A DNA stretch of 64,000 nt from Mycolicibacter arupensis. GTDB lineage: Bacteria > Actinomycetota > Actinomycetes > Mycobacteriales > Mycobacteriaceae. The notes below the pieces were generated by a model. That model saw only the letters and a program-made list of their open reading frames with translations. It searched no databases and was not told where the DNA came from. A program made the translations under genes and the position numbers. The stretch spans positions 1 through 64,000 of the forward strand of contig NZ_MVHH01000014.1 in NCBI RefSeq assembly GCF_002086515.1. Reading direction: 5' to 3'. Positions 44,343-51,406 of this stretch are shown piece after piece (within the stretch, counting starts at the first letter, position 1; every line of letters starts with the position of its first letter).

Positions 44343-44669
44343 TCAGCCCGCGCTGACCAATGCGATGTCGATCGGCGGCAGCATCGGGCACTGATAGGTG
44401 CCGGTAAGTGATGGCTCGGCCAGCGTGGTCTTACAGCCACCGACCGTGGTGCCCGCCCAGCCGTTGCCGGCTCTGTGCAGCTGACCCGACGGCGCAATCG
44501 TCAGACAATCCGGACCGCACGAGCTGAGCTCCCAGTAGAAATCGTCCTGCAGTCCTTGGCCGGTGACGTGGTATCTGCCGCTGGCAGGGTCGGCACAGGC
44601 CGGAACGGCCAGCACCATCGCCGATCCAGCTAACACCGCTGCCGCGACTGCAATTCTTTGACCTCGCAT
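44343..44669 (-). CDS. Small secreted protein with four mature cysteines
   Basis: This is a 108-residue exported protein. The signal peptide (RIAVAAAVLAGSAMVLAVPA) is cleaved near ACADPASG. The mature part YHVTGQGLQDDFYWELSSCGPDC and the C-terminal TGTYQCPMLPP contain four cysteines, suggesting two disulfides. It resembles mycobacterial secreted proteins with predicted beta-sandwich folds; no function is known. The ATG at 44669 has GGGGGGAA upstream. Confidence 0.7.
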   Translation of the reverse strand: MRGQRIAVAAAVLAGSAMVLAVPACADPASGRYHVTGQGLQDDFYWELSSCGPDCLTIAPSGQLHRAGNGWAGTTVGGCKTTLAEPSLTGTYQCPMLPPIDIALVSAG

Positions 44670-44722
44670 TTTGTTCCCCCCAATTCGGTTTGGGCCACTT
44701 CCGCGGCCCACCTTGTCGGAGC

Positions 44723-45184
44723 CTAACAGCGGTCGCCGGTGTCGTCTTCGGACTGACGAATCAAGCCGAGGATGGGATAGGGGCGCCCAACCTCGTCGAG
44801 CTCGCGGCGCCCCGTGACCACGAAGCCGCGCCGGCGGTAGAAGCCGAGGGCCTGTTCGTTCTGCTCGTTGACGTCCACCTCACGAACGCGTTGCCTCGTC
44901 ACGGCGTGTTCGAGAAGCGCACTTCCGATGCCGTGGCCGTGCGCGTCGGCGTGGACGAACAGCATCTCCAGGTGCTCCCCCGCTGTGCCCGCGAAACCCA
45001 CCGGCTCACCATCGATCTCGGCGACGGCGAGGCGAACGTTCGGAAAATAAGCATCCGCCAGTCGACCCTCGATGTCCGCGCGGTCGGTTTCGGCCAGAAA
45101 GTGATGTGTCGCCTCGACCGCGCTGCGCCAGATCGCCACCAGCTGCGGGTATTCGGCTGGGCCGGCGCAATCACGAATCCGCAC
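44723..45184 (-). CDS. GNAT-family acetyltransferase
   Basis: This is a 153-residue acetyltransferase. The acetyl-CoA site is the ADAHGHGIGSALLEHAV segment (a variant Q/RxxGxG/A), and NEQNEQALGFYRRRGFVVTGR is the typical motif B. It resembles YjaB/YncA-like GNAT enzymes acting on small molecules or peptides. The GTG at 45184 is the start; no strong ribosome-binding site is present. It is divergent from arr, with 50 bases between. Confidence 0.85.
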   Translation of the reverse strand: MRIRDCAGPAEYPQLVAIWRSAVEATHHFLAETDRADIEGRLADAYFPNVRLAVAEIDGEPVGFAGTAGEHLEMLFVHADAHGHGIGSALLEHAVTRQRVREVDVNEQNEQALGFYRRRGFVVTGRRELDEVGRPYPILGLIRQSEDDTGDRC

Positions 45185-45221
45185 CGCGGTCAGATTACCG
45201 ATCGGGGCCGCGACAGGTCGA

Positions 45222-45227
45222 TACCCT
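45222..45227 (+). promoter_or_regulatory. -10 hexamer in front of arr, probable leaderless start
   Basis: TACCCT fits TANNNT and lies seven bases before the arr ATG at 45235, with no ribosome-binding site in between. A leaderless transcript beginning at the ATG is therefore likely. Confidence 0.5.
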
Positions 45228-45234
45228 TGAACCG

Positions 45235-45645
45235 ATGGACGCGATCGACGAAGCGGGCCCCTTCTTTCACGGCACCAAGGCTCCCCTGGCGGTGGGTGAC
45301 CTGCTGACCGCGGGCTTCCGGTCCAACTACCGGCCCGAGATCGTGATGAACCACATCTACTTCACCGCGCTGCTCAGCGGTGCCGGACTGGCGGCCGAGC
45401 TCGCCGCCGGCGACGGGCAGCCGCGGGTGTATCGCGTGGAGCCGACCGGGGACTTCGAGAACGACCCGAACGTCACCGATAAGAAGTTTCCCGGCAACCC
45501 GACCCGCTCCTACCGCAGCAGCGAGGCGCTGCGCGTCGTCGAGGAGATCCTCGATTGGCCGCGCCTAACGCCCGAGGCCCTTCAGGAGTGGCGTGATCGG
45601 CTGGCCGCGCTGCGCGCTGACGGGCTCGACGAGATCATCAACTGA
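45235..45645 (+). CDS. arr: Rifamycin ADP-ribosyltransferase
   Basis: This is a 136-residue Arr protein, complete by comparison with known members. The signature blocks are FFHGTKAPLAVGDLLTAGFRSN (catalytic His12), IYFTALLSGAGLAAELAAG and the highly conserved VEPTGDFENDPNVTDKKFPG with PTRSYRS. It inactivates rifamycins by ADP-ribosylating the C23 hydroxyl. Chromosomal arr is known in M. smegmatis and some other rapid growers and is absent from M. tuberculosis. The gene is divergent from a GNAT acetyltransferase. Intrinsic rifampicin tolerance is predicted but depends on expression. Confidence 0.93.
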   Translation: MDAIDEAGPFFHGTKAPLAVGDLLTAGFRSNYRPEIVMNHIYFTALLSGAGLAAELAAGDGQPRVYRVEPTGDFENDPNVTDKKFPGNPTRSYRSSEALRVVEEILDWPRLTPEALQEWRDRLAALRADGLDEIIN

Positions 45646-45893
45646 GCGACGCTCGCCACAACGTTGCTGCCGGCGAGCACCCGCTGAAAAACGGCGGCAC
45701 CACCGGCGGCCACCGCGCGGTATGGGTCGATGGCACGCTCGATCAACAGCCGCACCGTGTCGAGAAGCCCGGTCACCTGGCGCCGCCTGGCACGAAGCTT
45801 GACCAGGTAGTGGCCTCCGACGCATGCTGCGGCCACCACCACCAGGATCCACAGCACAGCCGCGACCAGATAGATCGCCTCAACCACCGACAT
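45582..45893 (-). CDS. Putative small membrane protein overlapping arr
   Basis: This frame encodes 103 residues with an N-terminal membrane span (AIYLVAAVLWILVVVAAACVGGHY) and a basic cytoplasmic part LVKLRARRRQVTGLLDTVRLL. The first 80 residues look genuine. The last 20 are antisense to the 3' end of arr (64 bases overlap) and are Ser/Arg-rich, so the true end may differ between strains. The ATG at 45893 has only a weak AGG nearby. No family recognised. Confidence 0.45.
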   Translation of the reverse strand: MSVVEAIYLVAAVLWILVVVAAACVGGHYLVKLRARRRQVTGLLDTVRLLIERAIDPYRAVAAGGAAVFQRVLAGSNVVASVAQLMISSSPSARSAASRSRHS

Positions 45894-45982
45894 GAGGATG
45901 AGCCTGCACTATCGCCATCGCGGTGAGGTCACCGCTGAGACACACGTCGGCGACTTTGCGGCCGCAGGCCAGAATCCGCGGG

Positions 45983-46990
45983 TCAGGTGGCGCTGCGGCC
46001 GTCGGTCAACGCGCGCAGCAGCTCCTCATCCTGTTCCGCCGCCGCGGGTTCGACCGCTCCGTCGGTGAGCAGCCGGCGCCACCTCTCCAGGTCGAAATCC
46101 AGCGGCACCGTGGTGGTGACGAAGTCGTCGACGAGGTCGGCGAACCGTAGCGGGTCGTCGCGGAACGGGAAATGGCCGGAATCGACAAAGGTTTCCAGCC
46201 GCGAATGCGGCATGGCGGCGTGTGCGAGCTTGGCGTGCGAGTACGGCAGCACGAGATCGTGGGTGCCCCAGACGATCATGATGGGCAGACGTTCGGTGAG
46301 ATAGCTGCGGTCGAGCATGGTGACCACCTGCCCGCGCCAATCCACCACGGCGCGCAGCGTCCGCACGAACGCGGCCCGCTTGTTCGGCGACCTCAAATCA
46401 CCGAGCACCCGCAGCATCTCGGGCAGATCGACCAGCATCGGCGGCAGGCTCACCTTGTCGATGCGCCCCCGAACCATCCGAAGCGCTGTCTCGAATCCGG
46501 GCACCGACAGTGCGGCCAGCGCCTGCGGTGCCGCCGGCAGCGACGCCAGCCGCAGCGCGGGGTTCACCTCGCGCGTCACACCGCCCGCGGCCACCAGCAC
46601 CAGCCGCTCGACCATCTGCGGGTACTGGTAGCAGAACTGCATCGCCACCCCGCCACCCAAGGAGTGCCCGATCACCGTTACCCGGTCAAAACTCAAGACC
46701 GACAGCAGATCTCGCATGCCGTTGGCAAACGCGGCGACGGAATAGTCGGCACGCGGCTGATCCGAGAGCCCGTGACCGAGCAAATCCGGGGCGATCACCG
46801 TGTATTTCTGCGCCAGCAGCGGGATCAACGGCTCCCAGGTCGAGGAATTGTCACCGATCCCGTGAATCAACAGCAGCGGCGGCCCGTCACCGGCCACCCG
46901 ATACGCCCGGCGATAGCCGTGCACGGTTCGGTATTCGACTCGGAACGGATCATCCGAGACCGTCCGCAATCGCGGCTTATCCGCAGCCAT
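45983..46990 (-). CDS. Alpha/beta hydrolase (Rv2715-like)
   Basis: This is a 335-residue serine hydrolase. The oxyanion segment is LLIHGIGDNSSTWEPLI, the nucleophile elbow GHSLGGG, the acid in VWGTHDLVLP and the histidine in VDSGHFPF. The N-terminal DPFRVEYRTVHGYRRAYR and the length recall Rv2715 of M. tuberculosis. It may hydrolyse an ester or a C-C bond. The ATG at 46990 gives the expected N-terminus. Confidence 0.82.
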   Translation of the reverse strand: MAADKPRLRTVSDDPFRVEYRTVHGYRRAYRVAGDGPPLLLIHGIGDNSSTWEPLIPLLAQKYTVIAPDLLGHGLSDQPRADYSVAAFANGMRDLLSVLSFDRVTVIGHSLGGGVAMQFCYQYPQMVERLVLVAAGGVTREVNPALRLASLPAAPQALAALSVPGFETALRMVRGRIDKVSLPPMLVDLPEMLRVLGDLRSPNKRAAFVRTLRAVVDWRGQVVTMLDRSYLTERLPIMIVWGTHDLVLPYSHAKLAHAAMPHSRLETFVDSGHFPFRDDPLRFADLVDDFVTTTVPLDFDLERWRRLLTDGAVEPAAAEQDEELLRALTDGRSAT

Positions 46991-47194
46991 CCGGCGCTCC
47001 CTCTATCCGCAGTTACCCCACAGCTAACCGCCTACCGGCCCGTTGCGCACCCTATGTTTCGAGGATTTAACGCGCGACCTGTTCACACCGTTGGGCCTGA
47101 TCACCGCCCCAATCGAAGTAGCCAGCATCACCCACTTGGTGACAGCGACTTCGCCGCAGGCCCTACGCGCGAATGGGAACTCCCTCCGATTGCG

Positions 47195-47458
47195 TCACCG
47201 ATACACATCGCGACGGTGGCCGATATGGATGACGCGCACGACCACCCGATCGTCGAAAACCTGGTAGATGACCCGAAATTCACCGCGTCGCGCGGAGTAG
47301 CGGCCTTCCAGTTGGCCGCGCAGCGGCTTGCCTACCAGGCACGGATTGTCCGCCAATGGACCCCGGATGAACTCCCAACACGCGACCGCGACGGCCTCCG
47401 GAAGTTCGTCGGTCAGCGCCCTCTTCGCGGCACCGGTGAGCTCGACGCGATAGGTCAC
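47195..47458 (-). CDS. RelE-family toxin
   Basis: This is an 87-residue RelE/ParE-superfamily toxin. The family pattern YRVELTGAAKRALTDELPE and the C-terminal RRGEFRVIYQVFDDRVVVRVIHIGHRRDVYR region (basic and aromatic catalytic residues) are present. RelE toxins cleave mRNA on the ribosome. The GTG start overlaps the antitoxin stop (GTGA), typical of relBE operons. It resembles RelE1 (Rv1246c). Confidence 0.9.
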   Translation of the reverse strand: MTYRVELTGAAKRALTDELPEAVAVACWEFIRGPLADNPCLVGKPLRGQLEGRYSARRGEFRVIYQVFDDRVVVRVIHIGHRRDVYR

Positions 47459-47739
47459 CGCGGCAGCCGCCCGGCGGCGCGCATCTCCTCGGTCACCTCG
47501 TCGATCGTGAAGATCTCGCCACGCTCAGCCTCCACTTCGGCTGCCCGAACTTCGCGCATCAACTCCTGGTCGCTGAGGATCGCCAGCGTCTCCATGATCG
47601 AGTCGTAGTCCTCGGCGCTGAGGATCACCGCCGCACGACGGCCCTGACGTGTGACCTCGACACGCGCGTGCGTACGGACAGCTTCATCGACGAGCTTGGA
47701 CAGATTCGCCCGAACTTCGGCCAACGGCAGCGTCGTCAT
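47455..47739 (-). CDS. RelB/Phd-YefM-family antitoxin
   Basis: This is a 94-residue antitoxin. The N-terminal Phd/YefM DNA-binding part is LPLAEVRANLSKLVDEAVRTHARVEVTRQGR with VILSAEDYDSI, and the acidic C-terminus wraps the toxin. The complex with the downstream toxin should repress its own promoter. The ATG at 47739 is preceded by a -10 hexamer only seven bases away, so the mRNA is probably leaderless. It resembles RelB1 (Rv1247c). Confidence 0.9.
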   Translation of the reverse strand: MTTLPLAEVRANLSKLVDEAVRTHARVEVTRQGRRAAVILSAEDYDSIMETLAILSDQELMREVRAAEVEAERGEIFTIDEVTEEMRAAGRLPR

Positions 47740-47743
47740 GTAC

Positions 47744-47752
47744 AGAATTCTA
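47744..47752 (-). promoter_or_regulatory. Promoter/operator of the relBE-like module
   Basis: On the minus strand TAGAAT (complement of 47747-47752) is a TANNNT -10 element seven bases before the antitoxin ATG. It overlaps the palindrome AGAATTCT at 47744-47751, a reasonable place for the antitoxin to bind and block the promoter. Confidence 0.5.
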
Positions 47753-47953
47753 GCGTGATGGCAGGATTCGGGCGGTTGCGATCGGAGTGACGATCCAGGT
47801 TGGGCGACCCTCGGATCTCAGCTCAACTGCCAGCGGGTGAACGCCACGATCGTCGGCGCGCAGTCCGCATCGACCGACGCAATCGCTAGCGGACCGTTGG
47901 AGCGTCGCACCACATCGCGGACCGCATCCCATCGGCGCTCAAGCCCTCTGGGG

Positions 47954-48256
47954 TCACGCGCTCTTCAGCGGGGTGATCGCGGCGATCTGATCGGCCACCC
48001 GATCCTCGGCCAGGTCAAGGTCGTAGTGCGACTGCAGATTGAGCCAGAACTGGGCCGAGGTACCGAAGTACTTCGCAAGCCGCAATGCGGTGTCGGCGGT
48101 GATGCCGCGCTTACCGTGCACGATCTCGTTGATGCGCCGGGGCGGAACTCCGATCGACACCGCGAGCTTGTTCTGGGTGATGCCGAAGCCGTCCAGGAAG
48201 TCCTCGTGAAGGATCTCTCCGGGGTGGATCGGCAGGTGCTTGTCAGTGGTCGTCAA
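47954..48256 (-). CDS. higA: HigA-family antitoxin
   Basis: This is about a 100-residue XRE-type antitoxin of the HigA/VapI group. The helix-turn-helix is GITQNKLAVSIGVPPRRINEIVHGKRGIT, preceded by HPGEILHEDFLD and followed by TALRLAKYFGTSAQFWLNLQ. A TTG at 48256 is the likely start, giving a 14-base overlap with higB; the frame stays open upstream but there it is antisense-like sequence inside higB. It neutralises the upstream toxin and should bind the operators at 48537-48568. Confidence 0.9.
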   Translation of the reverse strand: MTTTDKHLPIHPGEILHEDFLDGFGITQNKLAVSIGVPPRRINEIVHGKRGITADTALRLAKYFGTSAQFWLNLQSHYDLDLAEDRVADQIAAITPLKSA

Positions 48257-48524
48257 CGATCTCCACCTCCTCCGGTCCAGCGTCGGTCCACGTGAAGCAG
48301 ATCCGCCACTGGTCGTTGATTCTGATGCTGTGCTGACCAGCTCGATCGCCTTTGAGTCGCTCAAGCCGATTGCCCGGCGGCAGCCGGAGGTCGTCGAGCG
48401 TGACCGCCGAGCCGACTTGACGCAGCTTCCGTAGCGCTGTGCGTTGGATCTGTGGGTCCAACGAACGAACACGTTCACGACGCCAGAGCCGCTCAGTGTC
48501 CTTGCTCCCGAAGGACCTGATCAC
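48243..48524 (-). CDS. higB: HigB-family toxin
   Basis: This is a 93-residue RelE-superfamily toxin of the HigB type. Key segments are MIRSFGSKDTERLWRRERVR, LRLPPGNRLERLKGDRAGQ and the C-terminal HSIRINDQWRICFTW, which carries catalytic residues. It lies before its antitoxin, the usual higBA order. The GTG at 48524 is six bases after a TACACT -10 element, so a leaderless mRNA is likely. Two operator palindromes are immediately upstream. Confidence 0.92.
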   Translation of the reverse strand: MIRSFGSKDTERLWRRERVRSLDPQIQRTALRKLRQVGSAVTLDDLRLPPGNRLERLKGDRAGQHSIRINDQWRICFTWTDAGPEEVEIVDDH

Positions 48525-48536
48525 ATGCGGAGTGTA

Positions 48537-48568
48537 TAACGACTGCCGTTATTAACGCTAGACGTTAA
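48537..48568 (-). promoter_or_regulatory. Two tandem operators of the higBA module
   Basis: TAACG-N5-CGTTA (48537-48551) is followed at once by TTAACG-N5-CGTTAA (48552-48568). The two palindromes have the same spacer and nearly the same arms. They abut the TACACT -10 element (complement of 48531-48536), and the second covers the ychF stop codon. This is what an autorepressed higBA promoter would look like. Confidence 0.75.
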
Positions 48569-49631
48569 ACCTAAACTCCACCACATCCCCATCGGCCATG
48601 ACGTAGTCCTTGCCCTCCATGCGCACCTTGCCGGCGGCCTTGGCCGCGGCCATCGAGCCGGCCTCGACCAAGTCGTCGTAGGAGACCACCTCGGCCTTGA
48701 TGAAGCCCTTCTCGAAGTCGGTATGAATCACCCCGGCCGCCTTGGGGGCGGTGTCGCCCTGGTGGATGGTCCAGGCCCGTGCCTCCTTGGGCCCGGCGGT
48801 GAGGTAGGTCTGCAGTTTCAGGGTGTGAAAACCCGCCCGCGCCAACGCATCCAGGCCACGCTCGCTCTGGCCGATGGACTCCAGCAGCTCCATCGCGGAC
48901 TCGTCGTCCAGCTCGGCCAGCTCGGCTTCGATCTTGGCGTCCAGGAACACCGCGTCGGCCGGGGCCACCAGCTCGCGCAGCGCGGCCACCCGCGCGGCGT
49001 CGGTGAGCACCGACTCGTCGGCGTTGAAGACGTACAGGAACGGCTTGGTGGTCAGCAGGTTCAGCTCGCGCAACGGGGCGGTGTCCACCCCGGCGGCGAA
49101 CAGCGTCTTGCCGGTGTCGAGGATCGCGGCGGCGGCCACCGCGGCCTCGTGCATGGGCTTGCGGTCCTTGTTGTTGCGGGCTTCCTTCTCCAGCCGCGGG
49201 ACCGCCTTCTCCAGGGTCTGCATGTCGGCCAGGATCAGTTCGGTGGCGATCACCTCGATGTCGGCCTCGGGGTCCACCTTGCCGTCCACGTGCACCACGT
49301 CGTCGTCGGCGAACACCCGCACCACCTGGCAGATGGCGTCGCATTCGCGGATGTTGGCCAGGAACTTGTTGCCCAGCCCGGCCCCCTCCGAGGCGCCCTT
49401 GACGATCCCGGCGATGTCGACGAACGTCACCGGCGCGGGCAGGATCCGCTCGGAACCGAAGATCTCCGCCAGTTTGACCAGCCGTGGGTCGGGCAGCGGC
49501 ACCACACCCTCGTTCGGCTCGATGGTCGCGAACGGGTAGTTGGCGGCCAACACATCGTTGTGTGTCAGCGCGTTGAACAGGGTCGACTTACCGACGTTGG
49601 GCAACCCCACGATTCCCAGGCTCAGGCTCAC
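48558..49631 (-). CDS. ychF: YchF/Ola1 P-loop ATPase
   Basis: This is a 357-residue Obg-family protein. The P-loop is GLPNVGKST, the switch-I region ANYPFATIEPN, the G3 motif DIAGIVKGAS and the G4 position reads NADE instead of NKxD, the mark of ATP-preferring YchF. A TGS domain forms the C-terminus. It binds ribosomes and modulates translation and stress tolerance. The GTG at 49631 is used. It corresponds to Rv1112. The higBA promoter overlaps its stop. Confidence 0.95.
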   Translation of the reverse strand: MSLSLGIVGLPNVGKSTLFNALTHNDVLAANYPFATIEPNEGVVPLPDPRLVKLAEIFGSERILPAPVTFVDIAGIVKGASEGAGLGNKFLANIRECDAICQVVRVFADDDVVHVDGKVDPEADIEVIATELILADMQTLEKAVPRLEKEARNNKDRKPMHEAAVAAAAILDTGKTLFAAGVDTAPLRELNLLTTKPFLYVFNADESVLTDAARVAALRELVAPADAVFLDAKIEAELAELDDESAMELLESIGQSERGLDALARAGFHTLKLQTYLTAGPKEARAWTIHQGDTAPKAAGVIHTDFEKGFIKAEVVSYDDLVEAGSMAAAKAAGKVRMEGKDYVMADGDVVEFRFNV

Positions 49632-49749
49632 GGGAAGCCAATTCTAGGAGTACGGCGGCGGCTCGCGTCGGCCGGAGTCGCCGCGCCTGCGATCGCCGCC
49701 GCGCGTGCCGCGGTGCGCTCCCGCCACCGCCAGCCGGTACCGTCAGTGT

Positions 49750-50895
49750 GTGGCAGCAGCGCGGGAGAAGTCGGCAGTGGCCGCTGACCACCGTTCGATC
49801 TTGCCGAGCATCGCCGGATTGCCATGGTGGAGCGCGGTGGCGGTCGCGGTGGTGGCGACCGCTATCGGAGTGGCATTTGACGCCGGTTCCGGCGATAAAG
49901 AGCTGACCTTCGTCTTCTCAGCGCTCTACGTCATGGGCTGCATTGCGGCGGTGCTGATGGTGCAGCAGTCGGGCGTCTTCACCACGGTGATCCAGCCGCC
50001 GTTGATCCTGTTCGTGATCGTGCCCGGCGCCTACTGGCTGTTCCGCGGCGGCGGATTCCCCGGCCTCAAAGCCATCGTCATCAACTGCGGATATCCGCTG
50101 ATCGAGCGTTTTCCGCTGATGCTGTTCACGGCCGCGACCGTGCTGCTGATCGGGATGGTCCGCTGGTATCTCGGGATGCTCGACGGTGCCGCCGCCAAGC
50201 GCCGCACCGCCGAAGAGCACGGCACCCCGCAGCGCCTCACGTTCAGCGATCGGCTCGGCGCCATGATCTCCTCGGCCCTGACCCGCAACCCCGCGCACGC
50301 CATCGACCAGCCGGCGCCCCGCGAACAGCGCTCCGGCCAGCGCCCCCGCCGTGCCAGTGCGGAATCCCGTCGGGCCGCGCGGGAGGCCTCGGGGACCCGC
50401 GCCCGCACTCGCTCCCCCGAGCGACGTGCCAACGGCGAGGCACCCACCCGCTCCCGGCACGTCCGGCCGCCGATGGACGCCGCTGCGGCAGAACACCCGC
50501 GGCCCCGCCGGCGCCCGGCGGGCGATCCGCGCGAGGAAGCCGCGCGGCGGCGACGCCCAGGGACCGACCCCCGCGACGAGCGGCAGCCCCGCCGGCGTCC
50601 GGCCGCAGACCGGCACGACGAGCCGCGTCGGCGGCCGCGTCCACCCCAAGAAGGGCCCCGCGCCGGCGACCCGCTCTCCAGGTCCACCCGGGAGCCGTAT
50701 CCGCGCAGCTACCGCCCCACCGAGGCCCCCGGCCGGCGACCGGCCGCCGACGGCCGCGCAAACGGCAACGGCAACCGCCACCCGGTGTCCCAGGTGCGTT
50801 ACCGCGGGACCGACGCCGAGGCTGACGAGGCGCAGCGTCGCGCCCGGCCCCGCCCGCAGCGTGGGCAAGCCGACTCCTGGGAATTCGACATCTAG
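49750..50895 (+). CDS. DUF6542 membrane protein with long Arg/Pro-rich tail
   Basis: This is a 381-residue protein. The first 170 residues hold four membrane spans (DUF6542; matches Rv1111c by position). The remaining 210 residues are a low-complexity, strongly basic Arg/Pro/Glu/Asp tail with repeats of RRRP, probably disordered and cytoplasmic. The GTG at 49750 lies six bases after TACCGT, a -10 element, so a leaderless mRNA is likely. It is divergent from ychF. Function unknown. Confidence 0.78.
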   Translation: MAAAREKSAVAADHRSILPSIAGLPWWSAVAVAVVATAIGVAFDAGSGDKELTFVFSALYVMGCIAAVLMVQQSGVFTTVIQPPLILFVIVPGAYWLFRGGGFPGLKAIVINCGYPLIERFPLMLFTAATVLLIGMVRWYLGMLDGAAAKRRTAEEHGTPQRLTFSDRLGAMISSALTRNPAHAIDQPAPREQRSGQRPRRASAESRRAAREASGTRARTRSPERRANGEAPTRSRHVRPPMDAAAAEHPRPRRRPAGDPREEAARRRRPGTDPRDERQPRRRPAADRHDEPRRRPRPPQEGPRAGDPLSRSTREPYPRSYRPTEAPGRRPAADGRANGNGNRHPVSQVRYRGTDAEADEAQRRARPRPQRGQADSWEFDI

Positions 50896-51406
50896 CCAGG
50901 GCCCTCCGCCGAGGAGACGCGGGCCGACAGTCTCGGTCCGAGCTGGAATCAACCATCGCCACCAGCCGAAACCGGCCAGTGCAGTTAAACCGCTGTCGCA
51001 CGCCCCCCCTTTTTTCCGCCCCCAAAAAATCGAAGCTGGGCCTCTGCGTAAATTCCGCTGCCAACTTGCTGTGGATGCGCCAATGGCGGCTCCAGGCTTG
51101 GAATTTCCGGGCCGCGTCGGCCTATGATCCCGATGTTGGCGCAGCGCCAACGAGTGGTACTTGCTGATACCGGCACCAGCCGGTTCGGGGTCAATCGTCG
51201 TACCAGACCGGCAGATTGGCGAACCCCGCAGCGCGGATTACGGAGACTGTGGGTTCACGTGGCTCATTCAGCATTAACGGCGACAATGCGCTATTTCCGG
51301 CCCCCACGAATTTGCGCCCTCCCCTTATGAAGGCGGATTGACGCTGCGCGAATTCCGGCAGCTCTTTACCGAAAATGCTTTTAGCCGCTGCCGAGAAAGC
51401 TGATTC
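50896..51406. other. Long AT-richer intergenic region before the SulP gene
   Basis: This 511-base gap is less GC-rich than the window average and contains homopolymer runs (seven C and six T near 51005-51015). It also has a perfect palindrome gttggcgc-a-gcgccaac (51135-51151). A short minus-strand frame at 51191-51274 ends in a protein-like stretch (EPREPTVSVIRAAGFANLPV) but is only 27 codons. It probably holds the promoter of the SulP gene and the scar of its insertion. No gene is supported. Confidence 0.4.

Noticed and set aside
47760-47950. Possible decayed PPOX-like gene between higA and the relBE-like module
   Set aside because: Two frames on the minus strand read LAIASVDADCAPTIVAF and GRPTWIVTPI, which resemble a flavin split-barrel protein, but the fragments are short and frameshifted. 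Not strong enough to annotate.
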